Position numbers and translations under genes: made by a program
Assembly: GCF_963678635.1 (NCBI RefSeq)
Contig: NC_087070.1
Span: forward strand, 5,612,539-5,676,538
DNA length: 64,000 nt
Source: Symsagittifera roscoffensis
Lineage: Eukaryota; Xenacoelomorpha; Acoela; Convolutidae
Direction of reading: 5' to 3'
The notes under the pieces: generated by a model
Told to the model about the DNA's origin: nothing
Seen by the model: the letters and a program-made list of their open reading frames with translations, nothing else
Database searches by the model: none
Part shown: positions 41,601 to 52,319 of the stretch, piece after piece
How positions within the stretch are numbered: position 1 is the stretch's first letter
Layout of the letters: every line of letters begins with the position of its first letter

Positions 41601-44066
41601 TATTCAGAGTAATTACTGATTTTTTTCTTCGGATGATTTCAAAACGTTTTTGAATACAGTCAATTCAAGTAATCTAAGTTTTCCGAAATTTTCCAAAAAT
41701 CAGCGCAAATCAGAAAAGAAATTTTTTAAATCTTCGAAAAGTATGTCAAATGTTTTTTAGCCTAACAGATATTTTCTAAGTGCTTGTCTAAATAACCGGC
41801 GTTGAATAATAAATTGAACAATTTACCTGGTGTTGTCTTCAGTGTTGAAAAAGGTGGAAGGCATAACGAGCGAAGAGGAAAAAGAATAATAAAAAATTAA
41901 AATCTGTGTTACGTGCCACTGTCACGGAGGTTTTTAAAAAGAGTATCTGACTTCTGAAATTTGAAACAAAAATAAAACCAAAAAACCTATAAACCTTACA
42001 AGAAAAAAATCAAAAAATCACGGAGCAAAATTGATTCAAATTTAACGTTGTTTCAAAAAAAGTTGATGTTTTATTTTCGGTCTTTAATTTGATGCTGTTA
42101 ATATAGTAATGAAATTTTGTATTTTACAAAAGCCGAGGAGTGTTATAGGTTAATCTTTGGTCAACGATAGATTAATTACACCTTTCGATCATCAATTTGA
42201 AGTCAACTTTGGGCTGATAATCAATTTTGTTTGATGATAAGAAAAGCCTTCACGAAAGGCCAAATTTTCTGAACTGCTTTTAACCGAACTAACTCAAAGC
42301 CGAAAAAAGCCTTCTATCGATTGGCTTCTAGTGACTGGCTTTTAGTTTTACAAAAAAAAACAAAAAAAATCCAGTTTTTGTTTCAAAAAACAAGGGAGAG
42401 TTTTCTTCTAATGCTTAATCGCTCCTTTGAAAATTAAAAAAATTAGGATTCTGTTCGAAAATGAGACTCTTAAATACGAATGCAATTAGGTTTTTATATG
42501 TCGTGTAATCTCGGAATAGTTGTCTAAGTGATGAAAGCATTATGGTATCTTCGGTTACGTAGCAAAAATTATACATGCCATAAAGTAGACATTCCTTAAA
42601 GTAGACACATCGTAAGCCAATCAGAACAGAGAAAAGAAACTACTTCGTACGTTTGCTTTCTAATCTCAATTGTGATTGGCTTGCGACTTGTCTACTCTTT
42701 GACACTCGATTGTGATTGGCTTACAACTTCTCTACTTTATGACATGTCTACTTTTTGACCGCACTGCGGCATCTTCTCGCCTTTGAAAGATGGCAAATTG
42801 ATCACATATTAAACTATCATTACGTAACCAGGTCAGAAAACCCCGTGACAAACGAACCCGACGGTGATTGGACCTTCAGGACATTGCAAGTTGCAATTAA
42901 TGTAACTCATTATTAGCGGCCTCGATGGCTCCGAGTACATGTAAGCTAATTCAGTTCACAAAATACCTCTTAATGAGTTAACTATGAGTTCACAAATTAT
43001 TGACAAAATTTACAAAGCAATCGAAGAAATTGGGTGTCACAATTTGTTAAATTTGATGGGTTGTTTAAATAAGAATTTAAAAAATGAATAACTATTTAGA
43101 ACTGACCATCTGAAAATTGTATTCGGTCTCGATGTTCATGCCCTATGAAAACTCGTACGTAAAGATGTTGTGTGAGAGGGTGGTTTTCGCAAGAGGGGAT
43201 GGGGGAGGGGTTTCTTGGTTGACGAAATTGATTTTCCGAGCACCTCCAAAACCGTATAAGGACCCGGACCAAGTTAAGACCCTCAAGTTAAAAACCAAAA
43301 GTTTGTTAGTAACAAACTCTTGCGCAGAATCGCTCCGCTGGGCTCTAATTCGACACTCGTGGTGAGCCTGAATCCATCTCTGTTTCCAAGCTATTCGGGA
43401 TTATTCTTTTTGGTGTTTTCACCTTATAAGGAAAATAAGACTTTAATTTTTTCTTTGTTTTAGAAAACTTTTTAAAAGTTTCAATTCAACCACGTTAATT
43501 TTCAGGGCTCTCCCAAAAACTTTTGAAAAATGACCGGGGTTTTTTTTATTTCTATAAAAATTTTCAAAACAATCTCCCCCCTAAAAACGAATCAGCTTTG
43601 GTGCCAAATATTTTTGCGATGAAATCCTTGTCAAGACCAAAAAAATTAAAAGCTGTTTATCTAAGAACAAATGGTTAACACATGAACTTTTCACGGCGAA
43701 CTACTGTAAATAAGCCGGTTACAAGGCATTCGCTAGTATCACACTCAGCCATCAAGTGTGCAGAAAACAGGAGCCTCGTAACTTCAACGTCCCGTCCGAG
43801 GTAGGATACTTCAAGCGCGTCAACATATCGCTCTCTTTCGTCGACGCAAATTAAAATACTTTATTTTGCTAAACTGAAAAAAAAATCAGTTCTGAAAGCC
43901 GGCATTGACGATTTTTGTAGTGTGTTTTAGCCTTACTTCAAGTGTGTGAGCAAAAAAGGACACTGCTGAGCACTATAAAAACGCAAGACGCAAAAAAGTT
44001 TTCCATTGGATTCTGGTGCAATAACGGCCGATTTAATCTGGACAAACAAACTCCTTCTCTCGAGAA
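41601..44066. other. Intergenic DNA between the receptors and the retroelement block
   Basis: AT-rich. It includes an imperfect inverted repeat (42575-42762) and R2-like fragments (about 43190-43280 and 43500-43620). A TATAAA box at 43974-43979 precedes a short ATG frame at 44067. The TM1-TM2 exon of receptor B was not found here. Confidence 0.5.
42575..42762. repeat. Imperfect inverted repeat with AAAGTAGACA arms
   Basis: Left arm CATAAAGTAGACATTCC, AAAGTAGACACATCGTAAGCC; right side GGCTTGCGACTTGTCTACT and GGCTTACAACTTCTCTACTT with TATGACATGTCTACTTT. The right arm is partly duplicated. It resembles a decayed foldback or MITE. Confidence 0.6.
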
Positions 44067-44116
44067 ATGACCCAAACAATTGAAAAAACAACCGCTGAAT
44101 CGTGGGCAGAGCATGA
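44067..44116 (+). pseudogene. Start of a short ORF split by the nested LTR element
   Basis: An ATG (44067) in context GAGAAATGACC opens a frame that is cut after 16 codons by the LTR element at 44117. Beyond the element, the sequence from 48534 stays open for about another 22 codons in the register expected after removing one copy of the 4-bp duplication. A TATAAA box lies about 90 bp upstream. I suspect the 5' end of a Gag-type frame of the decayed Gypsy copy further right, but no domain proves it. Confidence 0.35.
44113..44116. repeat. 4-bp target-site duplication, left
   Basis: ATGA, matching 48530-48533. Confidence 0.6.
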
Positions 44117-44502
44117 TGAGTTATATCCTTTTGGGTATACTCATAGAGTAATTTCAGATAAGGTACACCGTCTGCTCGTCACGCTATCTTATTTTCGGCT
44201 GGATAGACTCGTGCAACTTCTTTGTCTAACACCGATCTTCATCTTACTCTTATATCTCCTAGTCTCAATAGATCTTGTGTACACCGGTTTTTGCGGGTTA
44301 GTTCCAGAATGAGAACAACTGTATTCTAAGCTTAGTTCAAATTGTTCTGGTGTTGATACTACTTGAAACTACTTAATTCAAATTGTTCTGGTGTTGTGGG
44401 TAGTTAGTTTGATTGAGTATGATTGGTTAGTATTCAATATTTTATAGAGATAAAATATCAGGATAATAACCAATAATAAAGACTAGTTTAGATCTGGTTC
44501 CA
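44117..44502 (-). repeat. LTR of 4.4-kb element (3')
   Basis: 386 bp. It shares a continuous colinear alignment with 48161-48529, including GTCACGCTATCTTATTTTCG and GTTAGTTCCAGAATGAGAAC. The TGAGT...ACTCA hairpin at its outer end is formed by TGAGTTATA and TATACTCA. Confidence 0.75.
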
Positions 44503-46066
44503 CCCATCCGGGGTTTAGCGAGTCTTAGTTCTTCAGTGTTCTATTGTAGTGGAGGATGGATGATGGTCTCTTTCTTTTAGAAGTTGCGAGCATGTTCTTT
44601 TTTCTGATTTGGAAGAAGAGTTGTTATCACGATCGTTTTGGAGATCGTACCATGATTTCTGATCGGTTGTGATGAGTGATGATTTGATTGATAGGAACAT
44701 TACTATTCTCATTCTCGTACGGAAATGGCATGTAGTTCGACTTGGGATGAAGTGCCTGGTGACTTGGATCTGTACGTATACTTGAACACTGAGGTGGCCA
44801 TTGTTCGGTTGCAATGGGTTTCCTTTGCTGCGATGCCAAGTCGTACTTTAATTCCGTTGAGTGTAGTGACTGTAGGCAGCATGTCAGGTGTGTCTTGCCA
44901 TTCCGTAGTTAGAGTAAGATTGGGTTGTCAAGTTCCTTACTGCTCGTCTTTGGGCTGTATGTTATCTATATACTGCATTGTATTATTTACATATATAAGT
45001 CTTTGTTAATTTTGTTTTTTCTTATGATCGTGTATTAATTTTTATCGCAAAGCGTTCTTGTTTAGTTCGATTATTTTTAAGAGCTGCTTACCCATGAGTA
45101 ACTCTCGTCAAAAATAGAGGGTATTGTCACAAAGCGTGGATGTAGCACGGTGGGTTAGAGCGGCTATAGAGCAAGCTCAGGACATCCTCTCTGGTGGGTT
45201 AAGCCATGAGTGGGAGTATAAATTCATGCTCTGTTTTTGGAGGGTCCTGTTTGGTTTCAATCTTTCATGCCTTTTTTATTACTGGTTTCTTCCTTTTTTG
45301 TCCTGGTTGAGTCTTTTTCTCAAAAATCAAATTGTTTGTTTTGGGTTTGTCTTCCGACTTTTTGGTGTTTTGTTCTTTTGTGTTCAGACTTGAAAATAGT
45401 CTTCAAAAGAATAATTTATCCAGCTCTAAGCTGGTGTTAATCCAGTTTGGGTACCGTGGGTTTTATTTTCTCAGTCATGCTGTTAGGTTGTGGTTTGTGG
45501 TGTTTAGTAAGCTAGCGTTGGTTAGTTTGGATTATTATATAATTCCTTTCCAACCGGGTCAAAGGAAAGTTTGAAACGTGTTAAAACTGGTTAGAGTTGT
45601 TATCAGTGAAAGTTAAAACTTAAATTCATTATTTCAAACAAATTTTTGTGGGCGAGCAGTGCGATTGTGGATAGAATTGTGGGCGAGTGAAAATTTTAAA
45701 CTATGAAGAAACGTCTTTGAAAAGGTTAGTACTGTTTTAATTTTATAGGCAACTTTTTTTAATTTACTACTTTGAAATTATTAATTTTTTTGCTTAATTT
45801 AGTGGGTTGAAAATATCAACTGATTTTCATTGTAAGAATATTTACTGCATATGGGAAAAGAATTTATATATAATTTTACTGCTGTTTTGGGGGTAAATTT
45901 TATTGCTCAATTTGTTGAAATTGTTTAATATAAACTTATGATTCTAGAAAAAAGTTTTCTGTTTTATATTTCGATTTTATTTTTTGTAGATGATTGATGA
46001 TTGTGCTTGTGAAGACTATTAAAAAAGAGAAAACATTTATAAAGAATGATTAGTTTTTGTTCGAAT
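44503..46066. other. Non-coding interior of the 4.4-kb element
   Basis: About 1.56 kb without a convincing frame on either strand; short minus-strand frames at 44533-44839 are hydrophilic and unrecognised. A TGTAGCACGGTGGGTTAGAGC segment at about 45139 looks like a tRNA A-box region, but no B box follows. Confidence 0.45.
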
Positions 46067-46888
46067 TTAGCAATCAAATGATGTTAGTAATTTAGCTATC
46101 AAACGGATGATATATTTAGTTTGAAGAATTGGCCGAAGCAATTTGAGTGCTTTAATGATGTTGTGCTCATCAGTGCTAGGTGAGAGTTCATAAGGTGTAT
46201 TTTGAATGATATTATAAAGTTTGTAATTATATCTGGTGTTATGGATGAATTCTAGGATCGGTATTTCAACGGACTGTAGAAATTTGTGTGGGACTATTAG
46301 TGAGCGAGATTTGCCTATGTTGAAGATTTTAGATAAGGGACAGAACATATACTTCTGGGTGATGGGATCACAATTGCGGAGGATGCCATGTTGATTAGTG
46401 TCTTTAATACAAAAAGGGAAGTTAAGAAATAATGGTGAAGGGTGTTTAGGGTTAATGTATTGATATCTGTGGTGAATTTGTCGTGCTGGTGTTTTTTGAG
46501 TGTAATGATGTTGAATGAACTTATAGTAAGTATAAGTGTGTGTTTGTATAATTTGTAACTTGACGTCGTGTGAACAGTGAAAATCACGTTCTTTGGGTGC
46601 GAGGAAATGAAAGGTTAGTGAAAAATGATTAAATTTGTTGAAATATGAATCATAAGCTTGAATATTGCGAAGTGCTGTTGAAATAATTTGGTCGCATTTT
46701 TTATCTAAAGTATTAAGGGTGAAAACGTATGGTGGGTTAATGAAGAATTTTTCTGTTAGTTGTGGTTTACCATATTTGTTGTCATTCCTAAAGATGTCTT
46801 CGTTGGGTCTTATGGTGTTATGGTTGTAGTGATCGATGAAATATTCGTTTGCTTTGGCTGCGGTGAATCTGATAAGTGATTGTTCATA
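46067..46888 (-). pseudogene. Unrecognised 273-codon frame in the 4.4-kb element
   Basis: Open from a TGA at 46889-46891 to a TAA at 46067-46069, but with no ATG until 46348, so it is either the continuation of a frame broken upstream or an exon. The translation is rich in N, T, H, Y, I and P and contains CPLSKIFNIG, ILEFIHNTRYNYKL and NTPYELSPSTDEHN. The last two vaguely resemble the end of a Gypsy integrase core, but no catalytic residues support that. I do not recognise it. Confidence 0.45.
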
Positions 46889-47777
46889 TCAAATTTGTGT
46901 AAATTGTTTTTGTAGTGAGTGCTGTTGTTGAAAGGTAGAGTTGATTGCTGCATTGTTCGATATCATATGGGGTGTTATATAATGGTAGTGATAGTGGATT
47001 AGTGAAGTGATAAAATGATGTCCATGAAAGTGTTGGATATAATACGTGCTCATTAACATAATTAGGATTTTCGTCGTTTGGGACTGAATGAAAGTAGGTG
47101 TATTGAGGGAAAAAGCATAAACATATTTGGAAAAATTCTCAAGTGTTATCATGAAGTGGGTGATTAACAAATGTTGTGGATGTTCCTGGGTAAGAGGGAC
47201 ATGGACCGTTGCAAAATTTTCTTTTGAAGGTTCGGTAGGCTCGGTTTGTACTGGAGGATGGAGTTGACGAGGGAGTTGGGGTTGATGGGTTTGATGAGAT
47301 TACAGATTGTGAGAGTTGGTGAATAGTTAGTGTTTGAGGGTGCTGCAATTTTTGACGAAGTGTGATGAAATTGTCAAGCTCGTGGGATTTTTGCGTATTT
47401 ACAGAGCTGTGGTTGTCGGAAAGTTCACTGGTCAAGGGGAAATATTGGGGTGTTACGTTGGAAATAGAAGAGGGAGTGGAAGGGGGTTCAATTTTGATTT
47501 GGGAGTGGAGAAGTTGAAAGGGAGGTTGGAAAATGTAGATGGGCTGGGTTCGGAGTTGTCAAATTCGTCGAGGGGTTTCAAGATCGAAGTTATTAAATTG
47601 GGAAATGGTATTATATACAGTGGTGTTTGAATTAGTATCGGAATCCATGCCGGATGAAGTGTTATCATGATGTGATTGAGGAAGGGGGAAAGCAAAAAGT
47701 GGGATGATGGGGAGGTTGCTTTGAAGGTTGGCTGGATAGGAAATTGAGCCATGGAGTGATCCAATTTGGCGGCTCAT
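46884..47777 (-). pseudogene. Upstream part of the unrecognised frame
   Basis: Begins with an ATG at 47777 (context CCAAGATGAGC) and runs about 298 codons in one register with in-frame TGA codons at about 47559 and 47139, ending with TGA near 46884, just past the point where the 273-codon frame opens in another register. It is proline/serine/threonine-rich and hydrophilic, with a C2H2-like spacing FCNGPCPSY...FVNHPLH near residue 200. The ATG overlaps the TGA of a preceding 88-codon frame (ATGA). Layout and composition suggest a decayed Gag-like or accessory protein. Confidence 0.4.
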
Positions 47778-48060
47778 CTTGGGCTAAAAGTATGGTTGTT
47801 CTGGGATCGAAAGTTAGTGGTGTGTGCTTGTTCTATAGTTTGTTCGTATGTGTCTTCTATGTTAGGTTGTTGGGTTTTTATGTGTTGAATTGGGCTTTGT
47901 GGGTAAGTAGGTCTTGAAGATATGAGGTCTTTCAGAGCTAAATTTCTGAAATTTTGTGGTAATAATGTTAAGGGATGGTTATTGTTTAGGTTTGTAATTG
48001 TGGTGCCGTAGGCGTTGTATTCGTATTGTTTTGTGAATCGTCATATGTGTTTGGTGTTGT
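47772..48060 (-). pseudogene. Leader-proximal open frame of the 4.4-kb element
   Basis: About 88 codons without ATG, ending in the TGA that overlaps the ATG at 47777. Its translation includes QYEYNAYGTTITNL and NFRNLALKDLISSRPTYP. It lies shortly after the putative primer site and LTR, where gag starts in autonomous elements. No family assigned. Confidence 0.3.
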
Positions 48061-48160
48061 TGATAGCTCGGTATTGTATTCTTTTATTTGAGCGTCTAAA
48101 AGTATGAAAGTATTTTTATTTATTGATGTAGAAAATATTCCGAAAAATTCTGCAACCAAA

Positions 48161-48529
48161 TGAGTTATATCCTTTCGGGTATACTCATTGAGTAAATTCA
48201 GATAAGGTAGCTCGTCACGCTATCTTATTTTCGGCCGGATAGATTCGTGCAACTCCTTAGTCTAATACCAATCGTAATCTTACTCTTAAATTTCCTAGTC
48301 TCAATAGATCAAGTGTACACTGGTTTATGCGAGTTAGTTCCAGAATGAGAACAACTGTATTCTAAACTTAATTCAAATTGTTCTGGTGTTGAAACTACAA
48401 GTAGTTTCAACACTTACAAATAAGTGGGTAGTTATTTTGATGGAGTATGATTGGTTAGTGTTTAATATTTTATAGAGATAAAATATCAGGGTAATAACCA
48501 GTAGTAAAAACTAGTTTACACTGGTTCCA
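48161..48529 (-). repeat. LTR of 4.4-kb element (5')
   Basis: 369 bp, partner of 44117-44502, with several small indels. On the minus strand it ends GATATAACTCA. Confidence 0.75.
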
Positions 48530-48533
48530 ATGA
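48530..48533. repeat. 4-bp target-site duplication, right
   Basis: ATGA, partner of 44113-44116. Confidence 0.6.
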
Positions 48534-48806
48534 CCTAGACAAGGGATTTGTTGATTTGTCTATATCATGTTGGAAAAAAGTTAAACTTAAAATAATTTAA
48601 TTAAGAAACAGCGATACTTAAAACCAGAACAAACATGTTGAAACTCAGAAAAAATTCATCATTGGCAGATTTTTTTCAATCAGTGGCAATTGTTGATCAA
48701 TTTTTTTGGCAAGAAAGTTGAGCATTTGTAGACTTTTTTTCTGCACCATTTTTACCTGTGCTTATGACTGGAAATCTAACGTCCGATATCCAAAAGAATA
48801 TAACTC

Positions 48807-49006
48807 NNNNNNNNNNNNNNNNNNNNNNNNNNNNNNNNNNNNNNNNNNNNNNNNNNNNNNNNNNNNNNNNNNNNNNNNNNNNNNNNNNNNNNNNNNNNNN
48901 NNNNNNNNNNNNNNNNNNNNNNNNNNNNNNNNNNNNNNNNNNNNNNNNNNNNNNNNNNNNNNNNNNNNNNNNNNNNNNNNNNNNNNNNNNNNNNNNNNNN
49001 NNNNNN
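48807..49006. other. Assembly gap, 200 N
   Basis: Exactly 200 unknown bases, the size of a conventional scaffold placeholder. True distance and even adjacency are unproven; frames that cross it are not real. Confidence 0.99.
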
Positions 49007-49156
49007 TTTGTAGTTGCGGCAATTACCACATTCATAAACAACCTGGAAATGATTGACAATGTCATCCTAAATCAATTGGCCAATCACAACAAAGCACCAT
49101 ATGACCTGATCAAAAAACGCGCGGAAAATAAAGTGCTAGAACAAACGCTCAATTAA
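49007..49156 (+). pseudogene. C-terminal end of a Gag-like frame
   Basis: The last 49 codons of a frame that enters from the gap and ends in TAA at 49154. Hydrophilic, helical-looking (NNLEMIDNVILNQLANHN, APYDLIKKRAENKVLEQTLN). Assignment to Gag rests only on position. Confidence 0.35.
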
Positions 49157-49338
49157 CAACCAAACATTTCAAACATTCCACCAACGGTCAATTGCTACTC
49201 AAAAACAAAATTCGGTCTAATTCAAACTCTGTTCAAAATCAGTCAACATTTCATTCAGCTAAGAATCAGTCAACAATCTTACAGTCAGAAAATCTCTAAC
49301 TCAACGCGCGATCGGTCAACACGATAAAGTTTCATAAC

Positions 49339-49845
49339 ATGAGTCGAAAAGATACGCGAAACTTCACAGGCGGTTTCATCCCGAAAGAGTTAAAAACAAA
49401 CGAACCACGCGGTCGTGCAGTTTCGGTCGATTGGACGAACACTTCAGACCGAGAAGAGAGTCTCTCTGACCCAAAGTGGCACAAACGGCCACCAACAAAG
49501 GACAGGCAAATGAAGAAAAACAAATTGTCACCGAAACACACGCCAACCACAAAAGTGATTGACGCAAGAAATCTGATCACAGGGACAAAAACTACAAAAT
49601 TCACAAAGAATATTTTTGGAGACACCAAAACAGCAACAAAAGGAGGCAGTTCACAAACAACTGTGCCACTGATAACTCTGGCAACAACAGCTACACAAAC
49701 AACGCCGAAAACGAGATTGAAATCGCGAAATTCTCCGCATCAACTCAAACAAATAGTAACACCGAAATTCAACAGGAACAAGAAATATATGTCAGCCGTG
49801 TGGATCCTATTGTATGCCTACAGGTGGAAACATCACCCAACGTAG
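49339..49845 (+). pseudogene. Basic spacer frame of the decayed Gypsy
   Basis: 168 codons from an ATG, strongly basic and threonine/lysine-rich, with no domain. It occupies the place of the roughly 250-residue spacer between RNase H and the integrase zinc domain in the minus-strand Gypsy copy at 30856-32229, and it is followed in another frame by the integrase zinc domain. Confidence 0.5.
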
Positions 49846-50558
49846 AACCCCCGACAATGACTACTTCACTACAACTTGAGGCCAGCCACACGGAAATAAT
49901 GGACACCGTGGTCGCCACTGTGGAGAAAGCCACCGAAACGGAGGAGGACACACCATTATACCGGCGCAAACTACAAAGAGTGCTAGGAGTCCCATTCATC
50001 GCCGCCGCCACCAAGAAGGACAGAAACTTGCGCTCACTGATAAACTTCGTCAAGAAGCGGGACTGGGATGCCATCAAAGCTTCATACGGCCAGTACTGGT
50101 TCAATATACGAAATCGCCTACATGTTCGAGAAGACTGCCACCTCGTCGATGAAAGGATCGTGATCCCTTCACAACTCCGACAAACGATATTGGAGAGTCT
50201 TCATCTCCACACACCCGGGATCGGCAGCCATGTTGGATCTGAGCCAACATGTCTGGTTTCCGCACATTCATCGCGCAATTGTGCAGATGGCACAAACTGC
50301 AAACAGTGCACAGAGAAAGGTAAAAATTTAAAACCCATCCTAGGAAAAAATTCGTCATTCCAAATGGAACCGGTTGTCGAACCGAATGAGGAAGTACATT
50401 TAGATTTTGCGGGGCCTCTACCAGACAAACTAAATAGAAATGCTTACATTCTAGTAGCAATAGATAAATGGTCAAAGTTCCCGACAGCAAAAGTTGTTTC
50501 AAACACAACAGCAGATAGCAACGATACATTTCTAATAACGGGGTACCGCGTAGATTGA
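49800..50558 (+). pseudogene. Gypsy integrase, zinc domain and start of core
   Basis: The frame contains YGQYWFNIRNRLHVRED and LVDERIVIPSQLRQTILE, the region just before the H2C2 domain in this Gypsy group. It then has a stretch where the expected WFPHIHR segment is in another frame, and CKQCTEKGKNLKP, the CxxC end of the zinc domain. LDFAGPL carries the first catalytic aspartate. Two nearby compensating indels and a terminal TAG show that it is dead. Confidence 0.8.
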
Positions 50559-50863
50559 GATGTGACCAAGCTCAAACATTTCGAGCTGAAAAATTCCAAA
50601 TTTTCTGTAAGTCAAATAACATAAAACTACTTTTTGCGCCTGTAGATGATCATAGAGCTATTGGGGTTGTTGAACGAATGATTCAAACAATTAAACGTAG
50701 ATTAGCGGTAATGAGAATAGACCAAACACATTCACCATATAAATTAGCTTCGGATGTCGCAGAAATAATCAAAACGCTGAGAATTACACCACACGGTGTC
50801 ACAAAAGTTTCTCCTTTTGAAGCCCAATGGGTAGAAAACCAAACACACCATCCTCAAACATAG
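50555..50863 (+). pseudogene. Gypsy integrase, second half of core
   Basis: In a new frame: the second aspartate in RCDQAQTF, then FAPVDDHRAIGVVERMIQ with the catalytic glutamate, and SPFEAQW at the end of the core. About 20 residues expected between the two core halves are missing. It overlaps the next frame, where the protein continues. Confidence 0.85.
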
Positions 50864-52140
50864 CCACAAATAGCTCACTTAATAACCTAAACTGTGAAAA
50901 CGCAAAACATGCATGTTCAGATCGAAAGAACCTTGAAAAGCCGCCGCTACCAACAGAAGTCATGCATGACCTCGAAAGATGGTCAGAGGACGAAGTACAA
51001 ATTCCCAAGAAAGTGACACAACAAAAAGTCCCGCATAAAGCAACACCGAGGACACTCGAAAACAAACACTCATCGCCACAGCCAGAAACAGGTGCATATA
51101 CAGAATCTATAGAGCTAGCAAAAAACAAACTTAATGTAAGATATAAGTGTGTACAAGGAACGGTCGATAAAAATATCAAAAAACGCTTAGAACAAGTGGC
51201 ACGAAAAACCATTCGGATAGCAACCAAAGTAAAAAACCCCAAAACATTTGAACAAAAGTACAAAACAATAGACCGAAAAATCCTCATATACACACCACAT
51301 ACTGCTTGGGTACAATCTTGTGGTAAACAACCAAGGCTCCTAAGGAATAGTGGCACCGCCTTTGTCCCCAACCCGGTAATATACGGACCTTGCAGACCTT
51401 CTCGTTTGAGTGATTACGTTGCATACAAATCCGCACGGAGAACAGGACCAAGCTTACGTTTTTTAGACATCAACGATCCACAATCTCCAAAACACCCTAT
51501 GTTCAAGGAGGACACCAGAACGAAGCTCCCGGTGAAATTATCAAGTCAGGAGAAAACACAGGGACAGGGAACGAGCAAAACCAGTCCCGCAAAGAGGAAA
51601 GCACTGGGAAAACGAACCGGAGGAAAGCCCACAAGAAACCTACAAACCTCAAGATGAATGAGTCTCCAAACGGAGACCGAGAAGACAACTAATCCACAGA
51701 AAGAAGACGACCTGTCTTTCACATCGGAGGAAAATAACTCACTCTCACCGAAGCGACAGAACCAAAAAAAAACACCGCCTGGAATTGCAACAAGGAAGTC
51801 AACAAGGGCCCGACAGGCGACTCTAGCAACAGCTTTAGGAAACCCTATCCCAATCAACACTATACAGAACATAAGCAAAGCAGGGACGAAGCTTTTTGAA
51901 ATCGATTCACCGCCCGAGAAAACACCAGATACACCAAGCCTGAAAATTTTAATCCAGGAAATGGGATTTTCCGAAAAAACCCCGGAATACAAAGCCTGCA
52001 TACAATTCATCCAGGCAACTAGCCCCAAGCATAAGACAAACGTTATCGATGAGGTAATTGATCTAACTTCTCCAGCGGAGGCCAATGACGGAAAGATGGG
52101 CAATGATGTTATATATTGCGAAAATTCGAAAAAAAAATAG
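50827..52140 (+). pseudogene. Gypsy Pol C-terminal region with SIM-like motif
   Basis: One register interrupted by a single TGA at 51655-51657. The first part (276 codons) follows directly on the integrase core (GRKPNTPSSNIATN, HDLERWSEDEVQIPKK) and is basic. The second part (160 codons) has TRKSTRARQATL, like the TRRSTRRRK tail of the minus-strand Gypsy. Near the C-terminus it has VIDLTS preceded and followed by acidic or polar residues, a match to the consensus SUMO-interacting motif. A chromatin-targeting role is inference only. Confidence 0.65.
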
Positions 52141-52310
52141 AAAATCCAGAAAGTGAACAACTAAACAAGGAAGAGGAACGCGGAGCGATAGATGATATCA
52201 ATGACAACGACATGGGAGTACAAAGAGGAGAGAAATAGAGATAGAAACAACACAGGATAAACAGTCCTACGGGGACGTTAGAACTCAATTAAAACTTTAC
52301 TATTTTTCCC

Positions 52311-52319
52311 GAGGGGGAA
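52311..52319 (+). other. Polypurine tract of decayed Gypsy
   Basis: GAGGGGGAA immediately followed by TG of the presumed 3' LTR (TGTCATCCGG). Confidence 0.65.

Larger units (their letters stand above)
44117..48529 (-). mobile_element. 4.4-kb LTR element with unrecognised ORF
   Basis: Bounded by direct repeats of 386 and 369 bp that begin TGAGTTATATCC and end TGGTTCCA (TG...CA), flanked by ATGA on both sides. On the minus strand the right repeat is followed by TTTGGTTGCAGA (possible primer site), and CCCCGGATGGG precedes the left repeat (possible polypurine tract), so the element reads right to left. The repeats are only about 80-85% alike by eye, so it is old. The 3.66-kb interior carries a decayed, G-poor frame region (46067-48060) and about 1.5 kb with no clear coding. 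No protease, RT, RNase H or integrase was recognised, so it is non-autonomous or heavily deleted. Confidence 0.7.

Noticed and set aside
45130-45260. Second tRNA-derived SINE
   Set aside because: An A-box-like TAGCACGGTGGG has one mismatch and no B box follows at the right distance.
46067-46348. Gypsy integrase C-terminus
   Set aside because: Only a loose resemblance (EFIHNTRYN, NTPYEL); no DDE residues or zinc domain upstream.
46884-47777. Alternative genetic code with TGA as Trp, because several breaks in the unknown frame are TGA
   Set aside because: Receptor B ends naturally in TGA, the BEL frame has no internal TGA, and the unknown frame also needs a register change, so decay is simpler.
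48697-49156. Frames crossing the N gap
   Set aside because: They read through unknown bases; only the part after 49006 is real sequence.
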